The notes: a model not told the origin generated them from the sequence alone. A DNA stretch of 5,934 bases from an uncultured Opitutaceae bacterium (GCA_937128785.1 CAKZMS010000311.1:1-5934), one strand, 5' to 3'; positions 1-5,934 are shown, counted from the stretch's first letter. Made by a program: numbers and translations.

Positions 1-40
1 ATTTCACCGAGCACGATTATTTTTTTGGTCTGAGGCTTTC

Positions 41-1120
41 ATGGACGGACAACGACCCAAATACAGACTGCATGACAGTATTGGTTTTCACGCCACTTTT
101 GCCGCACGGCTGGTGGCGGTAGACACCGAGACCAGCAATCTCGATGCCATGCCGGCCGATCTCTCGGCGGAAGTCGAACAACGCTACGACGTGCCCGTCA
201 CCTTGGTCCGCCCCCCCTTGGCGATGGAGGGGGGTGATTTTGTGCACGACGGCCGCGGTAACGTCTTTGTTTCCACCCAGACCGTAGTGCAAAACGGCGG
301 CAATCGACCCGCCCTGGAGCAGTTGTTCCGGCTGTACTTCGGGGCAAAAAAAATGCACGTGCTGCAAACCCTGCCCGGTTCCACCGTCAATCACCTGGAC
401 ATGATCCTGAAGTTTGTGAATGACCAAACCGTCATCCTGCCGGATTTTCAATCCAACCCCGTATCCGAGCAATTCAACCCCTATCGGTCCGACTTGGTGG
501 AGCGGGTGGAAAACGTGCTGGCCCACAATGAGAGCTACCTGCGAAGGAACTTTCCGGACTTGCGCATTATCAAGATGCCCATGCCGCCCATCCTGTTTTC
601 CGAGCCCGAGGAGATCTTGATCGAAGTCGTAAACGAATTTATCCGGGTCGTCGCAGTGAGTCGTGGAGTAGTGACACCGGAGCAGCTGGAAAAACTCCCT
701 GCCGACAGCCTACCCGTGCTGCGCACGAAAGTGGAGGAGATCATTCGGCAGGATCTCGGCGCCTTTGATTTGGAGACTCCAGCCGGCTTCAACGCCGTGC
801 TGCGCGCCTATGGCCACGCTCCCCTGGACAAACTCTTTGACGTTCATGCCGAGCATGTCACCCGATACCAATCCTATCTGAACAGCGTGTTTCTCCACAA
901 TGCGGACGGGAAGCACGGATTTATTTTGCCGCGCTTCACTTCTCCGCGGCCGGAAAAGAACCAACAGCTGCGGGCGTGGGAAAAGGAGGTCGAGGCGGCG
1001 TATCGCGAAGCCTGGCCCCAAGCATCCATCCATTGGATCAACTGCGACGCCATGGTGACTGACTCAGGGTTCGTTCATTGTGTCACCATGACCGTGCCGG
1101 CGCAGCCACCCTCCCCGTAG
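41..1120 (+). CDS. Agmatine deiminase / peptidylarginine deiminase-family protein, probably lacking its N-terminus in this window
   Basis: Member of the guanidino-group-modifying enzyme superfamily, which hydrolyses a guanidinium group (agmatine or arginine residues) through a covalent thiol intermediate. Seen in the 359 residues: an EGGDF motif at 63-67, a His in NHLDM (H118) matching the catalytic His of the usual GHxD motif, YLNSVF near 280, and a C-terminal GFVHCVTM motif with the putative nucleophile C347. The conserved W-x-RD segment that normally lies some tens of residues before EGG is not seen, although EGG is usually near residue 150 in agmatine deiminases. The frame is open from base 2, so the true start may be upstream. 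The ATG at 41 does have a GAGG at 32-35. About 80 more residues than usual separate the His and Cys motifs. Substrate cannot be assigned. It runs convergently to the minus-strand operon and is probably unrelated to it. Family call is solid; the start is not. Confidence 0.82.
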   Translation: MDGQRPKYRLHDSIGFHATFAARLVAVDTETSNLDAMPADLSAEVEQRYDVPVTLVRPPLAMEGGDFVHDGRGNVFVSTQTVVQNGGNRPALEQLFRLYFGAKKMHVLQTLPGSTVNHLDMILKFVNDQTVILPDFQSNPVSEQFNPYRSDLVERVENVLAHNESYLRRNFPDLRIIKMPMPPILFSEPEEILIEVVNEFIRVVAVSRGVVTPEQLEKLPADSLPVLRTKVEEIIRQDLGAFDLETPAGFNAVLRAYGHAPLDKLFDVHAEHVTRYQSYLNSVFLHNADGKHGFILPRFTSPRPEKNQQLRAWEKEVEAAYREAWPQASIHWINCDAMVTDSGFVHCVTMTVPAQPPSP

Positions 1121-1170
1121 CGCCGGACTTCAGCCGGCGTCTGAGAGTGCCGGCTAAAGCACGGCACTAC
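1117..1170. repeat. Imperfect long palindrome, REP/BIME-like repeat
   Basis: Arms 1117-1140 and 1147-1170 are inverted copies matching at 18 of 24 positions, with a 6-base loop (ctgaga). Each arm is itself a near-palindrome: gccgg...ccggc in the left arm, gccg...cggc around ctaaagca in the right arm. The element begins with GTAG and ends with CTAC. The deiminase stop codon (1118-1120) lies inside the left arm. This architecture is typical of dispersed extragenic palindromic repeats between convergent genes. There is no T-tract after it, so a role as intrinsic terminator is only possible, not shown. Only one copy is in the window, so genomic repetition is inferred. Confidence 0.6.
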
Positions 1171-1319
1171 GTCCACCTACGGGAACGCGGTAGTCGCCTT
1201 TGAGCCGCCGGCGAAAAGGTGGCCTCCATCCTAACTTGTCAGGCCACGCCTACACCTCCGGCCACGTTGTCGCAGCGCTCCACCGCAGCTACTTCCCGGG
1301 AACCGATAAACCCATCTCC
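1171..1319. other. Convergent intergenic spacer without a recognisable gene
   Basis: This 149-base remainder of the tail-to-tail spacer has weak inverted repeats (cgccttt at 1195-1201 with aaaggtg at 1215-1221; gtggcc at 1219-1224 with ggccac at 1242-1247). It also has a direct repeat ggccacg at 1242-1248 and 1260-1266. None is followed by a T-run on either strand, so no intrinsic terminator can be named for the operon or the deiminase gene. A plus-strand open frame starting here only mirrors the VWA gene on the other strand. Confidence 0.4.
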
Positions 1320-2339
1320 CTACCGCCGCCGGCCGCCGGTGCGGATGGCGATGAACGCCCCGTCGTGCTTGTAGGCAACTTCGCGCATGAGGTTCGCAAA
1401 CTTCATACCGGTGTGGGCCCCCATCAGCGGGTAGCGCAGCACCGTCGGAAACCCGACCGCATTGATCGAAACGTGGCGGCTGCCGTCCTCCTTCCGGGGA
1501 TTGATCGTCTCTAAGCGGGAGATCACGGGCTCGGCCCGACCGGTGAACTCATCACCGAATACAAACACCGCCATGTTCATCTGTTCGTTATCAGGCTGAT
1601 ACAGGGAACGGATGGCACGGAAGATCCCCGGCACGGGATTGGAGTTACTGAAGGTCGGATAGTTGGCCAGGGCCATGAGGGCCCCACGGCGGGTTTCGGG
1701 TTTATCCTCTAGCCAGATACCCGGCGTGCCGCGCAACATGAACCGTCCATCCGCATCGAGGAACTGCACGCCCCTGATCTCAGGGTAGCTGTCCAAAACG
1801 TTTTTGATCTTTTCGATGGCCGCGGGGTGAATCTGATCGGTCGCGGTGTCGCGCATGGAGCCCGAGGTATCGAAAACGAACGCGATGTAGTTGCTCTCAA
1901 TCGGCAGGCCCACCGGCAGGTTGATGTCGGGCAACGGCATGTCGATCTCGAGCTCCGTTTGCATGGAGGCGATCTCGTCCATCTCGTCCTCGATATCGAC
2001 CATCATCGCCGCTTGGCCGGCCTCGAGTTGCGCGATCTGCATGCTCAGGGTGTCCATCATGGAGCTGAGTCGTTCCGCCCGGGTCTGGGCTTGGTTGACC
2101 TTGTTCTTGGCGACGACGGCGCGGCGCTGCACTTCGGTCTGCTGCGCATCCAGCTCTTCTATCTTGGAGAGACGTTGTTGGGCAATTTCCTGCAGCCGGT
2201 CCCGCAACGTCTCCCGCACGATGTTGGACGCGCCCATGGTGATCACGAAAAGCAGGACAATCGCCCCGAAGCCGCAACAGATGCAGTCGAGGAAAGACAG
2301 GCCGTAATCAGCGGATTCTCGTCGGTTGCGGGGTCTCAT
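1320..2339 (-). CDS. Membrane-anchored VWA-domain protein, canonical DxSxS metal motif (second ExbD-like subunit)
   Basis: A 339-residue protein, last gene of the operon. Layout: short basic N-terminus (RPRNRR), SFLDCICCGFGA at 15-26 running into a hydrophobic helix to about residue 35, a charged heptad-rich coiled coil at roughly 40-130, a proline-containing linker near 134-146, then a VWA domain from about 149 to the end. The metal-ion-dependent adhesion site is seen as D157-T-S159-G-S161. D263 in FVFGDEF is the likely counterpart of the later TDG aspartate. The usual TPxGGT segment is replaced by a Ser/Asn/Pro-rich stretch near 229-238. The positive-inside N-terminus and single helix imply a periplasmic VWA domain. 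The acidic residue opening the helix (D18) recalls ExbD/TolR/MotB. The start codon overlaps the preceding stop as ATGA and no Shine-Dalgarno is visible, so translation is probably coupled. Function unknown; likely partners are the other VWA protein and the MotA-like channel. Confidence 0.88.
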   Translation of the reverse strand: MRPRNRRESADYGLSFLDCICCGFGAIVLLFVITMGASNIVRETLRDRLQEIAQQRLSKIEELDAQQTEVQRRAVVAKNKVNQAQTRAERLSSMMDTLSMQIAQLEAGQAAMMVDIEDEMDEIASMQTELEIDMPLPDINLPVGLPIESNYIAFVFDTSGSMRDTATDQIHPAAIEKIKNVLDSYPEIRGVQFLDADGRFMLRGTPGIWLEDKPETRRGALMALANYPTFSNSNPVPGIFRAIRSLYQPDNEQMNMAVFVFGDEFTGRAEPVISRLETINPRKEDGSRHVSINAVGFPTVLRYPLMGAHTGMKFANLMREVAYKHDGAFIAIRTGGRRR

Positions 2340-3403
2340 CGGATATCAGGCCAGGATGGAGCCGGGCTCACGAGCCCGCCTTTGGTGCGGTCGGCCAGTT
2401 GCCAAAACAGGAAGGGCGAAGCCGGGTCGCCTTCCAACGGGTAAAGAATGGTGTTGATGGGAATGCCGGGTGCGGCGATGCGCGCAGCGGCATTGAAAAA
2501 GCGCACCCGATCGGTCTCGGTCACGAACTCGCCCGAAGCGTAAGTATCACTCTGCGTGGGCAGCCCATCCGTCATCAGTACCACCGCGTCGGGCACCGTG
2601 CTCATCGAGCGGGCGACACTGAACGCCCGCTCCATGTTGGCACCACCCGACGGCACGACTTCGGCCAGGGCGTCCAGCACGTCCTGAATCATTTCGCTAT
2701 CATCCCGGTAGATCCAATCCAACGAGTGCGTTTCAATCAGGGGCTCGGTTTCTTCGGCGAACAGCAGCACTTGGAAAGAGGATTCTGCCGGCAGGGCCGA
2801 GATCATCCAACGCACCGAGTCCACCACCCGGGTCCACTTGGCCGACTCACGTTTTTCCTGATCGGTCTTGGACTGCATCTCGATTGCCTCTTCGCTGGTG
2901 TTGCCCACCATGCTGCCGGAGGCGCGCACGAGAAACAGGATGTGCTCTCCTTCGAGTTCGAACCCGGTAAGATACTGGCGCCGCTCGACATTGGGGATCG
3001 GCACGGGGTCCGGCACTTCGGTCTTCGCCAGTTCCTCCTTCTCCGCCAGCAATTCCTCCAGATCTTTTTGCATCTTGGATTCGCTTTGCAGCAGCTTGGC
3101 CAACGTCTGTTCGAGCTCGTTGACCTCCTGCTCGGTGACCTGGTTGCGGATCTCGGTTTCCTCGGATTCGCCCTCGTCGAATTCGGCCTGCTCGGTGATG
3201 GCTTGAATGCTCTCCTCCCGGCTCTTCACATCGAATTCGAATTGCCCGAGGACTTCGCGGATCTGCGTGAGCTGCCGTTCCTCTTCATCGGAAGTCTTGC
3301 CGGCCACGAGCACGAACAACAGCAACACGCCGCCAAAGCCGCAGCAGATGCAGTCCAGAAAGGAGATGCTGAAAATCTGCTGATTACGACGCTTACGGGC
3401 CAT
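2336..3403 (-). CDS. Membrane-anchored VWA-like protein with degenerate metal site (first ExbD-like subunit)
   Basis: A 355-residue paralogue in layout of the next gene. It has a basic N-terminus (ARKRR), SFLDCICCGFGG at 14-25 leading into a transmembrane helix to about residue 35, and a strongly acidic coiled coil at about 40-128 rich in Glu and Gln. A proline-rich linker PDPVPIP (131-137) precedes a VWA fold from about 150. The fold is recognisable from HILFLVRASGSM (154-165), PSGGANMERAF (251-261) and VVLMTDGLPT (274-283). The first MIDAS aspartate is R160 and the Thr of the GGT motif is Ala (A255), so two of the three metal-binding elements are lost while D279 remains. Codon 160 is CGC, at least two changes from an Asp codon, so a simple read error is unlikely. 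It starts 26 bases after the Hsp70-like gene, with a modest GGTGA-type site before the ATG. Probably a structural, non-metal partner of the downstream VWA protein. Confidence 0.87.
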   Translation of the reverse strand: MARKRRNQQIFSISFLDCICCGFGGVLLLFVLVAGKTSDEEERQLTQIREVLGQFEFDVKSREESIQAITEQAEFDEGESEETEIRNQVTEQEVNELEQTLAKLLQSESKMQKDLEELLAEKEELAKTEVPDPVPIPNVERRQYLTGFELEGEHILFLVRASGSMVGNTSEEAIEMQSKTDQEKRESAKWTRVVDSVRWMISALPAESSFQVLLFAEETEPLIETHSLDWIYRDDSEMIQDVLDALAEVVPSGGANMERAFSVARSMSTVPDAVVLMTDGLPTQSDTYASGEFVTETDRVRFFNAAARIAAPGIPINTILYPLEGDPASPFLFWQLADRTKGGLVSPAPSWPDIR

Positions 3404-3429
3404 GGTTCACCGCCATCCAGTTAGTTCAC

Positions 3430-4890
3430 TCACGCGGAGCCCGGACGACTCTCTGCCACGATCAATAATTCTACCTCTTCATCGTGGTGACGCATCCGCA
3501 GGCGATCACCCGGCGCCATCAACAACGCCCCGGATTCCGGAGTTTCAATATGCCATTCTCCCGCTTGACGGATCAGACGGACCGGCACGGGACCGAGACG
3601 CGCCAGCGCCGCAATGGCGGGAGGGGTCTCGGCGTCCGCGTCGCCTTGGAGCACTTCCGGTAGCGCGTGAAGGGAATAGGCCCGACCGTCCACCACCAGG
3701 TGGCTGGCGATCAATTCCGCCGAGGCGAATGCTCCCGCCACATGCACCACTTCCACCGCATCTTTTTTGCCTGCAGCCTGCGCGGAGACTTCGACCGCAC
3801 TGATGACGGGAACCTCCGTGATATCCTCGGCGACCGGTTGCGTAGCCGCAAAACGGGCGGCCCCGCGGGCGGACGCGCCATCCTGCAAATGCACGACCCG
3901 CGCGAACCCGCGGGTGGCCAGGGCTTCGTCCATCCCCGGAAGCATGCGCAGCCGCGAGCTGACCACGACCGTGACGTCCTTCGCATCGAGCGAGGCGTCC
4001 CGCAGGAACTTGGAGGCGGCATCGGCCCAGCCTTGTTCCTGCGGACCGAGGTCCCGGCGCAGGGTCTCACGGGGAAACGCCGCTTGGTGCACCCGGGTGG
4101 CGGTCTGAATCGAATAGCGGATATCCGCACCCCGGCTCGCATCGAGCAGTTGCTCCCGCGTCTGCTCGTAGAAAGCTTTCTCGAGTTCACGCTGGGCGGT
4201 CACATCAAACGCCGTGGCCCGTAAAAAGCGGTTACCCATCGCCCGGTGGAGGCTCTGGATGAGCGGAATGTAGCCCAACCGCGGCAACCGCATGTAGCGA
4301 CGACGATGCAGGCGGCCATCCGTGTCCGTAGTCAGCAGCGACATCGCGGCCGAGTGCAGATGCAGATCCATGTAGAGAATCCGTCCGCCCGTGAGACCCG
4401 CCGTGGACTGGGTATCGTTGAGGGAACCGGTCGAGAGGCCGCACAGACCGGCCAACGGGATTTCCAAATCCCGCGCCATCGCCAGAATCAATCCAATAGC
4501 GGGGCTGTCTCCATCACCCTCGCCGAGCAACTGGCCGGGCATCGCGAAGACCACCTTCTCGGGCGTTCCGGCCTTGGTGGTAAGATTTTGCCAGAAAGCA
4601 CTGAGGAACGCGTAGGCGAGTTCCGAATAGGCGGGCACCCGGGGAGGGCCTTCCAAATCGGAGGGCGCCAACGAAAGGTGTTCCCAAAACACGTGGCTGG
4701 CCTGGCGGGGATGCAGCCTCCAGTGCTGTTCGGCCTCACGGCCAAAAACCAACTCTTCGCCGTTCCAGGCCGCGAAGGCCGGCCAGCCGCCGGTGGCTTC
4801 TTCGACCGAGGTGTGCGCCTCACCGTTTTGATCGATGATGGAGGCGTTGAAGCCGAAGTCAGAAAACTCAATTCCGCACGCGTAGGACAT
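3430..4890 (-). CDS. Degenerate Hsp70/actin-fold (ASKHA) protein with beta-rich C-terminal module
   Basis: A 486-residue soluble protein with no signal peptide or membrane segment, so presumably cytoplasmic. Hsp70-like landmarks appear in order. GIEFSDFGFNASIID at 6-20 sits at phosphate-1 (normally G-I-D-x-G-T-x-N). VVFAMPGQL at 113-121 matches VVxTVPAxF. LAGLCGLSTGSLND at 146-159 sits at the EPxAAAL position. ILYMDLHLHSAAMSLL at 171-186 sits at phosphate-2. VTVVVSSRLRMLPGMDEAL at 306-324 sits at the adenosine loop. DGASARGAARFA at 337-348 matches the closing AxGAA helix. The phosphate-2 and adenosine glycines are missing and E8 replaces Asp, so ATP hydrolysis is doubtful. Residues about 433-480 form a separate beta-rich segment ending in GDRLRMRHHDEEVELLIVAE, which resembles the tail of an FHA or similar beta-sandwich. 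The gene lies 28 bases after the MotA-like gene and 26 before the first VWA gene. Fold call is moderate to good; role inferred as scaffold or regulator of the membrane complex. Confidence 0.75.
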   Translation of the reverse strand: MSYACGIEFSDFGFNASIIDQNGEAHTSVEEATGGWPAFAAWNGEELVFGREAEQHWRLHPRQASHVFWEHLSLAPSDLEGPPRVPAYSELAYAFLSAFWQNLTTKAGTPEKVVFAMPGQLLGEGDGDSPAIGLILAMARDLEIPLAGLCGLSTGSLNDTQSTAGLTGGRILYMDLHLHSAAMSLLTTDTDGRLHRRRYMRLPRLGYIPLIQSLHRAMGNRFLRATAFDVTAQRELEKAFYEQTREQLLDASRGADIRYSIQTATRVHQAAFPRETLRRDLGPQEQGWADAASKFLRDASLDAKDVTVVVSSRLRMLPGMDEALATRGFARVVHLQDGASARGAARFAATQPVAEDITEVPVISAVEVSAQAAGKKDAVEVVHVAGAFASAELIASHLVVDGRAYSLHALPEVLQGDADAETPPAIAALARLGPVPVRLIRQAGEWHIETPESGALLMAPGDRLRMRHHDEEVELLIVAESRPGSA

Positions 4891-4918
4891 GATGGGTCAA
4901 AAATGGGGTTGGGGAAAA

Positions 4919-5776
4919 TCAGACGAAGGTGGAGTCCATGTCGTCACGGGCCGGAACCTTCATCAGGTCCACGATCTTAATCCGGCAATATTCCTGGAAA
5001 TCCTGAATGAGGTGTTCCTGGCGGGCCTGCAGGAGGTGCATGAAAAACATCAGCACGATACTGAGCACCAGCGCGACCAAGGTGGAATTGAACGCGAGGC
5101 CGAGAGAATTGGTGACGCCCGCCAAATCCCCCTGCAGCGCCTGGTCGGCCTGGGCCAACGCATCGCCGATACCGCGCACCGTGCCGATAAACCCCACGGA
5201 AGGGATGGCCCAGGTAATGTAACGTACCAGCGAAAGATCGGAATCCAACTCGTCGGCGGCGGCTTGGGAACGCTCGGTAACCGCGCCCGCCGCATCCTGA
5301 ATCGAATGGGTGGCGTTGAATCGCTGGAGGGCCGCCAACACAAATGTCGGCAAAAGTTTGTGCGAGAGTCCCTTCTCCTCCTCCACCGCGCTTTGAACTT
5401 CCTTCGAGTAATCCAGCGCGGCCTCCGGCAATATGCGTTGGCCCACCTCCAGATCGACGAAATCACGTTCGATGATACTGCGTTCACGTCCCACCAACCA
5501 CAGCTTATAGGCGAGTAGGATGGTCGCCCACGCCATGAGCGTCAGACAGGCCTGCTGTTCGTAGTCCTTCAGGATCACGACGAAGTTCCGGGATGACTCC
5601 TCGGCCTCCTCCGCACCCCGTTGCTCCAGGCTCCGTCGGGTGCTTTCGACTTCGGCGGCCTGCGGGCGCATATATTGGCTGTAAAGTTGGCCTATCCCGA
5701 TGATGGCAACGAGCAAACCAACACTCTGAACGATAAAACCTTGGGTGAAAAATCCTCGCTGGGGCAAAGAGGTCAT
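4919..5776 (-). CDS. MotA/TolQ/ExbB-family proton channel protein
   Basis: Inner-membrane protein of the family that forms pentameric rings around ExbD/TolR/MotB-type helices and converts proton flow into work. Numbered from the ATG at 5776 (285 aa), four hydrophobic segments lie near 13-34, 74-94, 184-202 and 226-250. The ring signature is IPSVGFIGTVRGIGDAL at 191-207, matching IPxLGLLGTVxGxxxAF. It is followed by SLGLAFNSTLVALVLSIVLMF at 224-244, carrying the second conserved Thr (T232). Residues 95-183 form the cytoplasmic loop expected in a MotA-like topology. The 35-73 stretch is a charged, probably helical periplasmic loop, longer than in MotA. The TTG at 5803 is an in-frame alternative start adding nine residues. 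Neither start has a clear Shine-Dalgarno; I prefer the ATG. It is first in the operon, followed after 28 bases by the Hsp70-like gene. Absence of an exbD/tolR/motB gene suggests the VWA proteins fill that role. Confidence 0.88.
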   Translation of the reverse strand: MTSLPQRGFFTQGFIVQSVGLLVAIIGIGQLYSQYMRPQAAEVESTRRSLEQRGAEEAEESSRNFVVILKDYEQQACLTLMAWATILLAYKLWLVGRERSIIERDFVDLEVGQRILPEAALDYSKEVQSAVEEEKGLSHKLLPTFVLAALQRFNATHSIQDAAGAVTERSQAAADELDSDLSLVRYITWAIPSVGFIGTVRGIGDALAQADQALQGDLAGVTNSLGLAFNSTLVALVLSIVLMFFMHLLQARQEHLIQDFQEYCRIKIVDLMKVPARDDMDSTFV

Positions 5777-5803
5777 GAGAGATAAGAGCGCAGGTTTGGG
5801 CAA

Positions 5804-5934
5804 ATGTGCCGTGGAAAATAAAAAATCTTACTGAACATTTTCGACTGGAGGCGTGTCGGACCCATGAACCGCTGGTCGGCCTTGCGTCGCGGCGTGACTC
5901 TATTTACATCTATCACCTTCTAACGACCCCTTGG
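5804..5934 (-). promoter_or_regulatory. Probable leader/promoter region of the four-gene operon
   Basis: This stretch lies upstream of the first operon gene and is visibly more AT-rich (notably 5812-5842) than the coding DNA, as expected for a promoter or leader. On the minus strand TAAGAT (5826-5831) matches a sigma-70 -10 box at four of six positions, but no -35 box is found at proper spacing. No operator palindrome or riboswitch-like structure was seen. The call rests on position and base composition only. Confidence 0.25.

Noticed and set aside
17..526. Minus-strand open frame of 169 codons opposite the deiminase
   Set aside because: Antisense of a gene with conserved EGG, His and Cys motifs; no independent support.
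1195..1221. Intrinsic terminator between the convergent genes
   Set aside because: The stem is only seven pairs including a wobble, with a large loop and no T-tract on either strand.
1827..2444. Plus-strand open frame of 205 codons across the second VWA gene
   Set aside because: Low-complexity His/Leu/Gly composition typical of an antisense shadow in GC-rich DNA; the opposite strand encodes the DxSxS VWA protein.
2399..3424. Long plus-strand open frame (341 codons) antisense to the first VWA gene
   Set aside because: Its product is a His/Gly/Gln-rich sequence without domain features and mirrors codon-position bias of the minus-strand gene, which has a clear VWA fold, helix and coiled coil.
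4246..4980. Plus-strand open frame of 244 codons opposite the Hsp70-like gene
   Set aside because: No recognisable motif, shadow composition, and it crosses the start of the Hsp70-like gene and the intergenic gap.
4889..5518. Plus-strand open frame of 209 codons opposite the MotA/ExbB gene
   Set aside because: His/Gln/Arg-rich shadow; the minus strand has four membrane helices and the ring signature.
1320..5776. Zorya-type anti-phage system
   Set aside because: The MotA-like gene recalls ZorA, but there is no ZorB-like OmpA-domain protein, no ZorC, and no ZorD helicase or ZorE nuclease; the channel protein lacks ZorA's long C-terminal tail.
5864..5923. Small plus-strand ORF (19 codons) beginning MNRWSALRRG at the right edge, preceded by GGAGG
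   Set aside because: The N-terminus looks like the start of a signal peptide, but it stops after 19 codons, the GGAGG is 12 bases from the ATG, and nothing else supports a divergent gene.
1..5934. CRISPR arrays, tRNA or rRNA genes, insertion sequences, attachment sites
   Set aside because: No regularly spaced direct repeats, tRNA-like cloverleaf, transposase or integrase motifs were seen on either strand.

Overview
The window is GC-rich coding DNA with two convergent transcription units. A single plus-strand gene at the left (about 41-1120) encodes a deiminase of the agmatine deiminase/peptidylarginine deiminase superfamily. A tight four-gene minus-strand operon (about 5776 down to 1320) fills the rest. 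The 3' ends face each other across a ~200-base spacer that holds a long imperfect palindrome resembling a REP-type repeat.

Operon, in order of transcription (right to left): (1) a four-helix MotA/TolQ/ExbB-type proton-channel protein; (2) a degenerate Hsp70/actin-fold (ASKHA) protein of 486 aa with a short beta-rich C-terminal module; (3) a VWA protein of 355 aa with an N-terminal transmembrane helix, a long charged coiled coil and a C-terminal VWA domain whose metal site looks broken; (4) a paralogous VWA protein of 339 aa with the same layout but an intact DxSxS motif. Genes 3 and 4 overlap by 4 bases (ATGA); the other gaps are 26 and 28 bases. This packing suggests one transcript and one machine.

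Main interpretation: both VWA proteins begin with the same motif, SFLDCICCGFG followed by a hydrophobic stretch. It has the layout of the ExbD/TolR/MotB transmembrane helix, including an acidic residue at its start. Next to a MotA/ExbB-type ring protein, this suggests a proton-driven stator in which the usual periplasmic domain (OmpA-like in MotB, TolR-like in ExbD) is replaced by coiled coil plus VWA. The known 5:2 architecture of such motors leaves room for a heterodimer of the two VWA proteins, one metal-competent and one apparently metal-dead. The Hsp70-like protein has lost the glycines of its nucleotide loops and would be a cytoplasmic partner or scaffold. The energy-coupled function is inferred and no substrate can be read from the sequence.

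Organism: Gram-negative, GC-rich, with few clear Shine-Dalgarno sites. The FLDCICCGFG-type VWA proteins and the GCCGGCTAAAGC-type palindrome make me think of Verrucomicrobiota (Opitutales-like) or a related PVC lineage. This is an impression from memory, not a demonstrated assignment. No RNA genes, CRISPR arrays, insertion sequences or integrase genes were seen.
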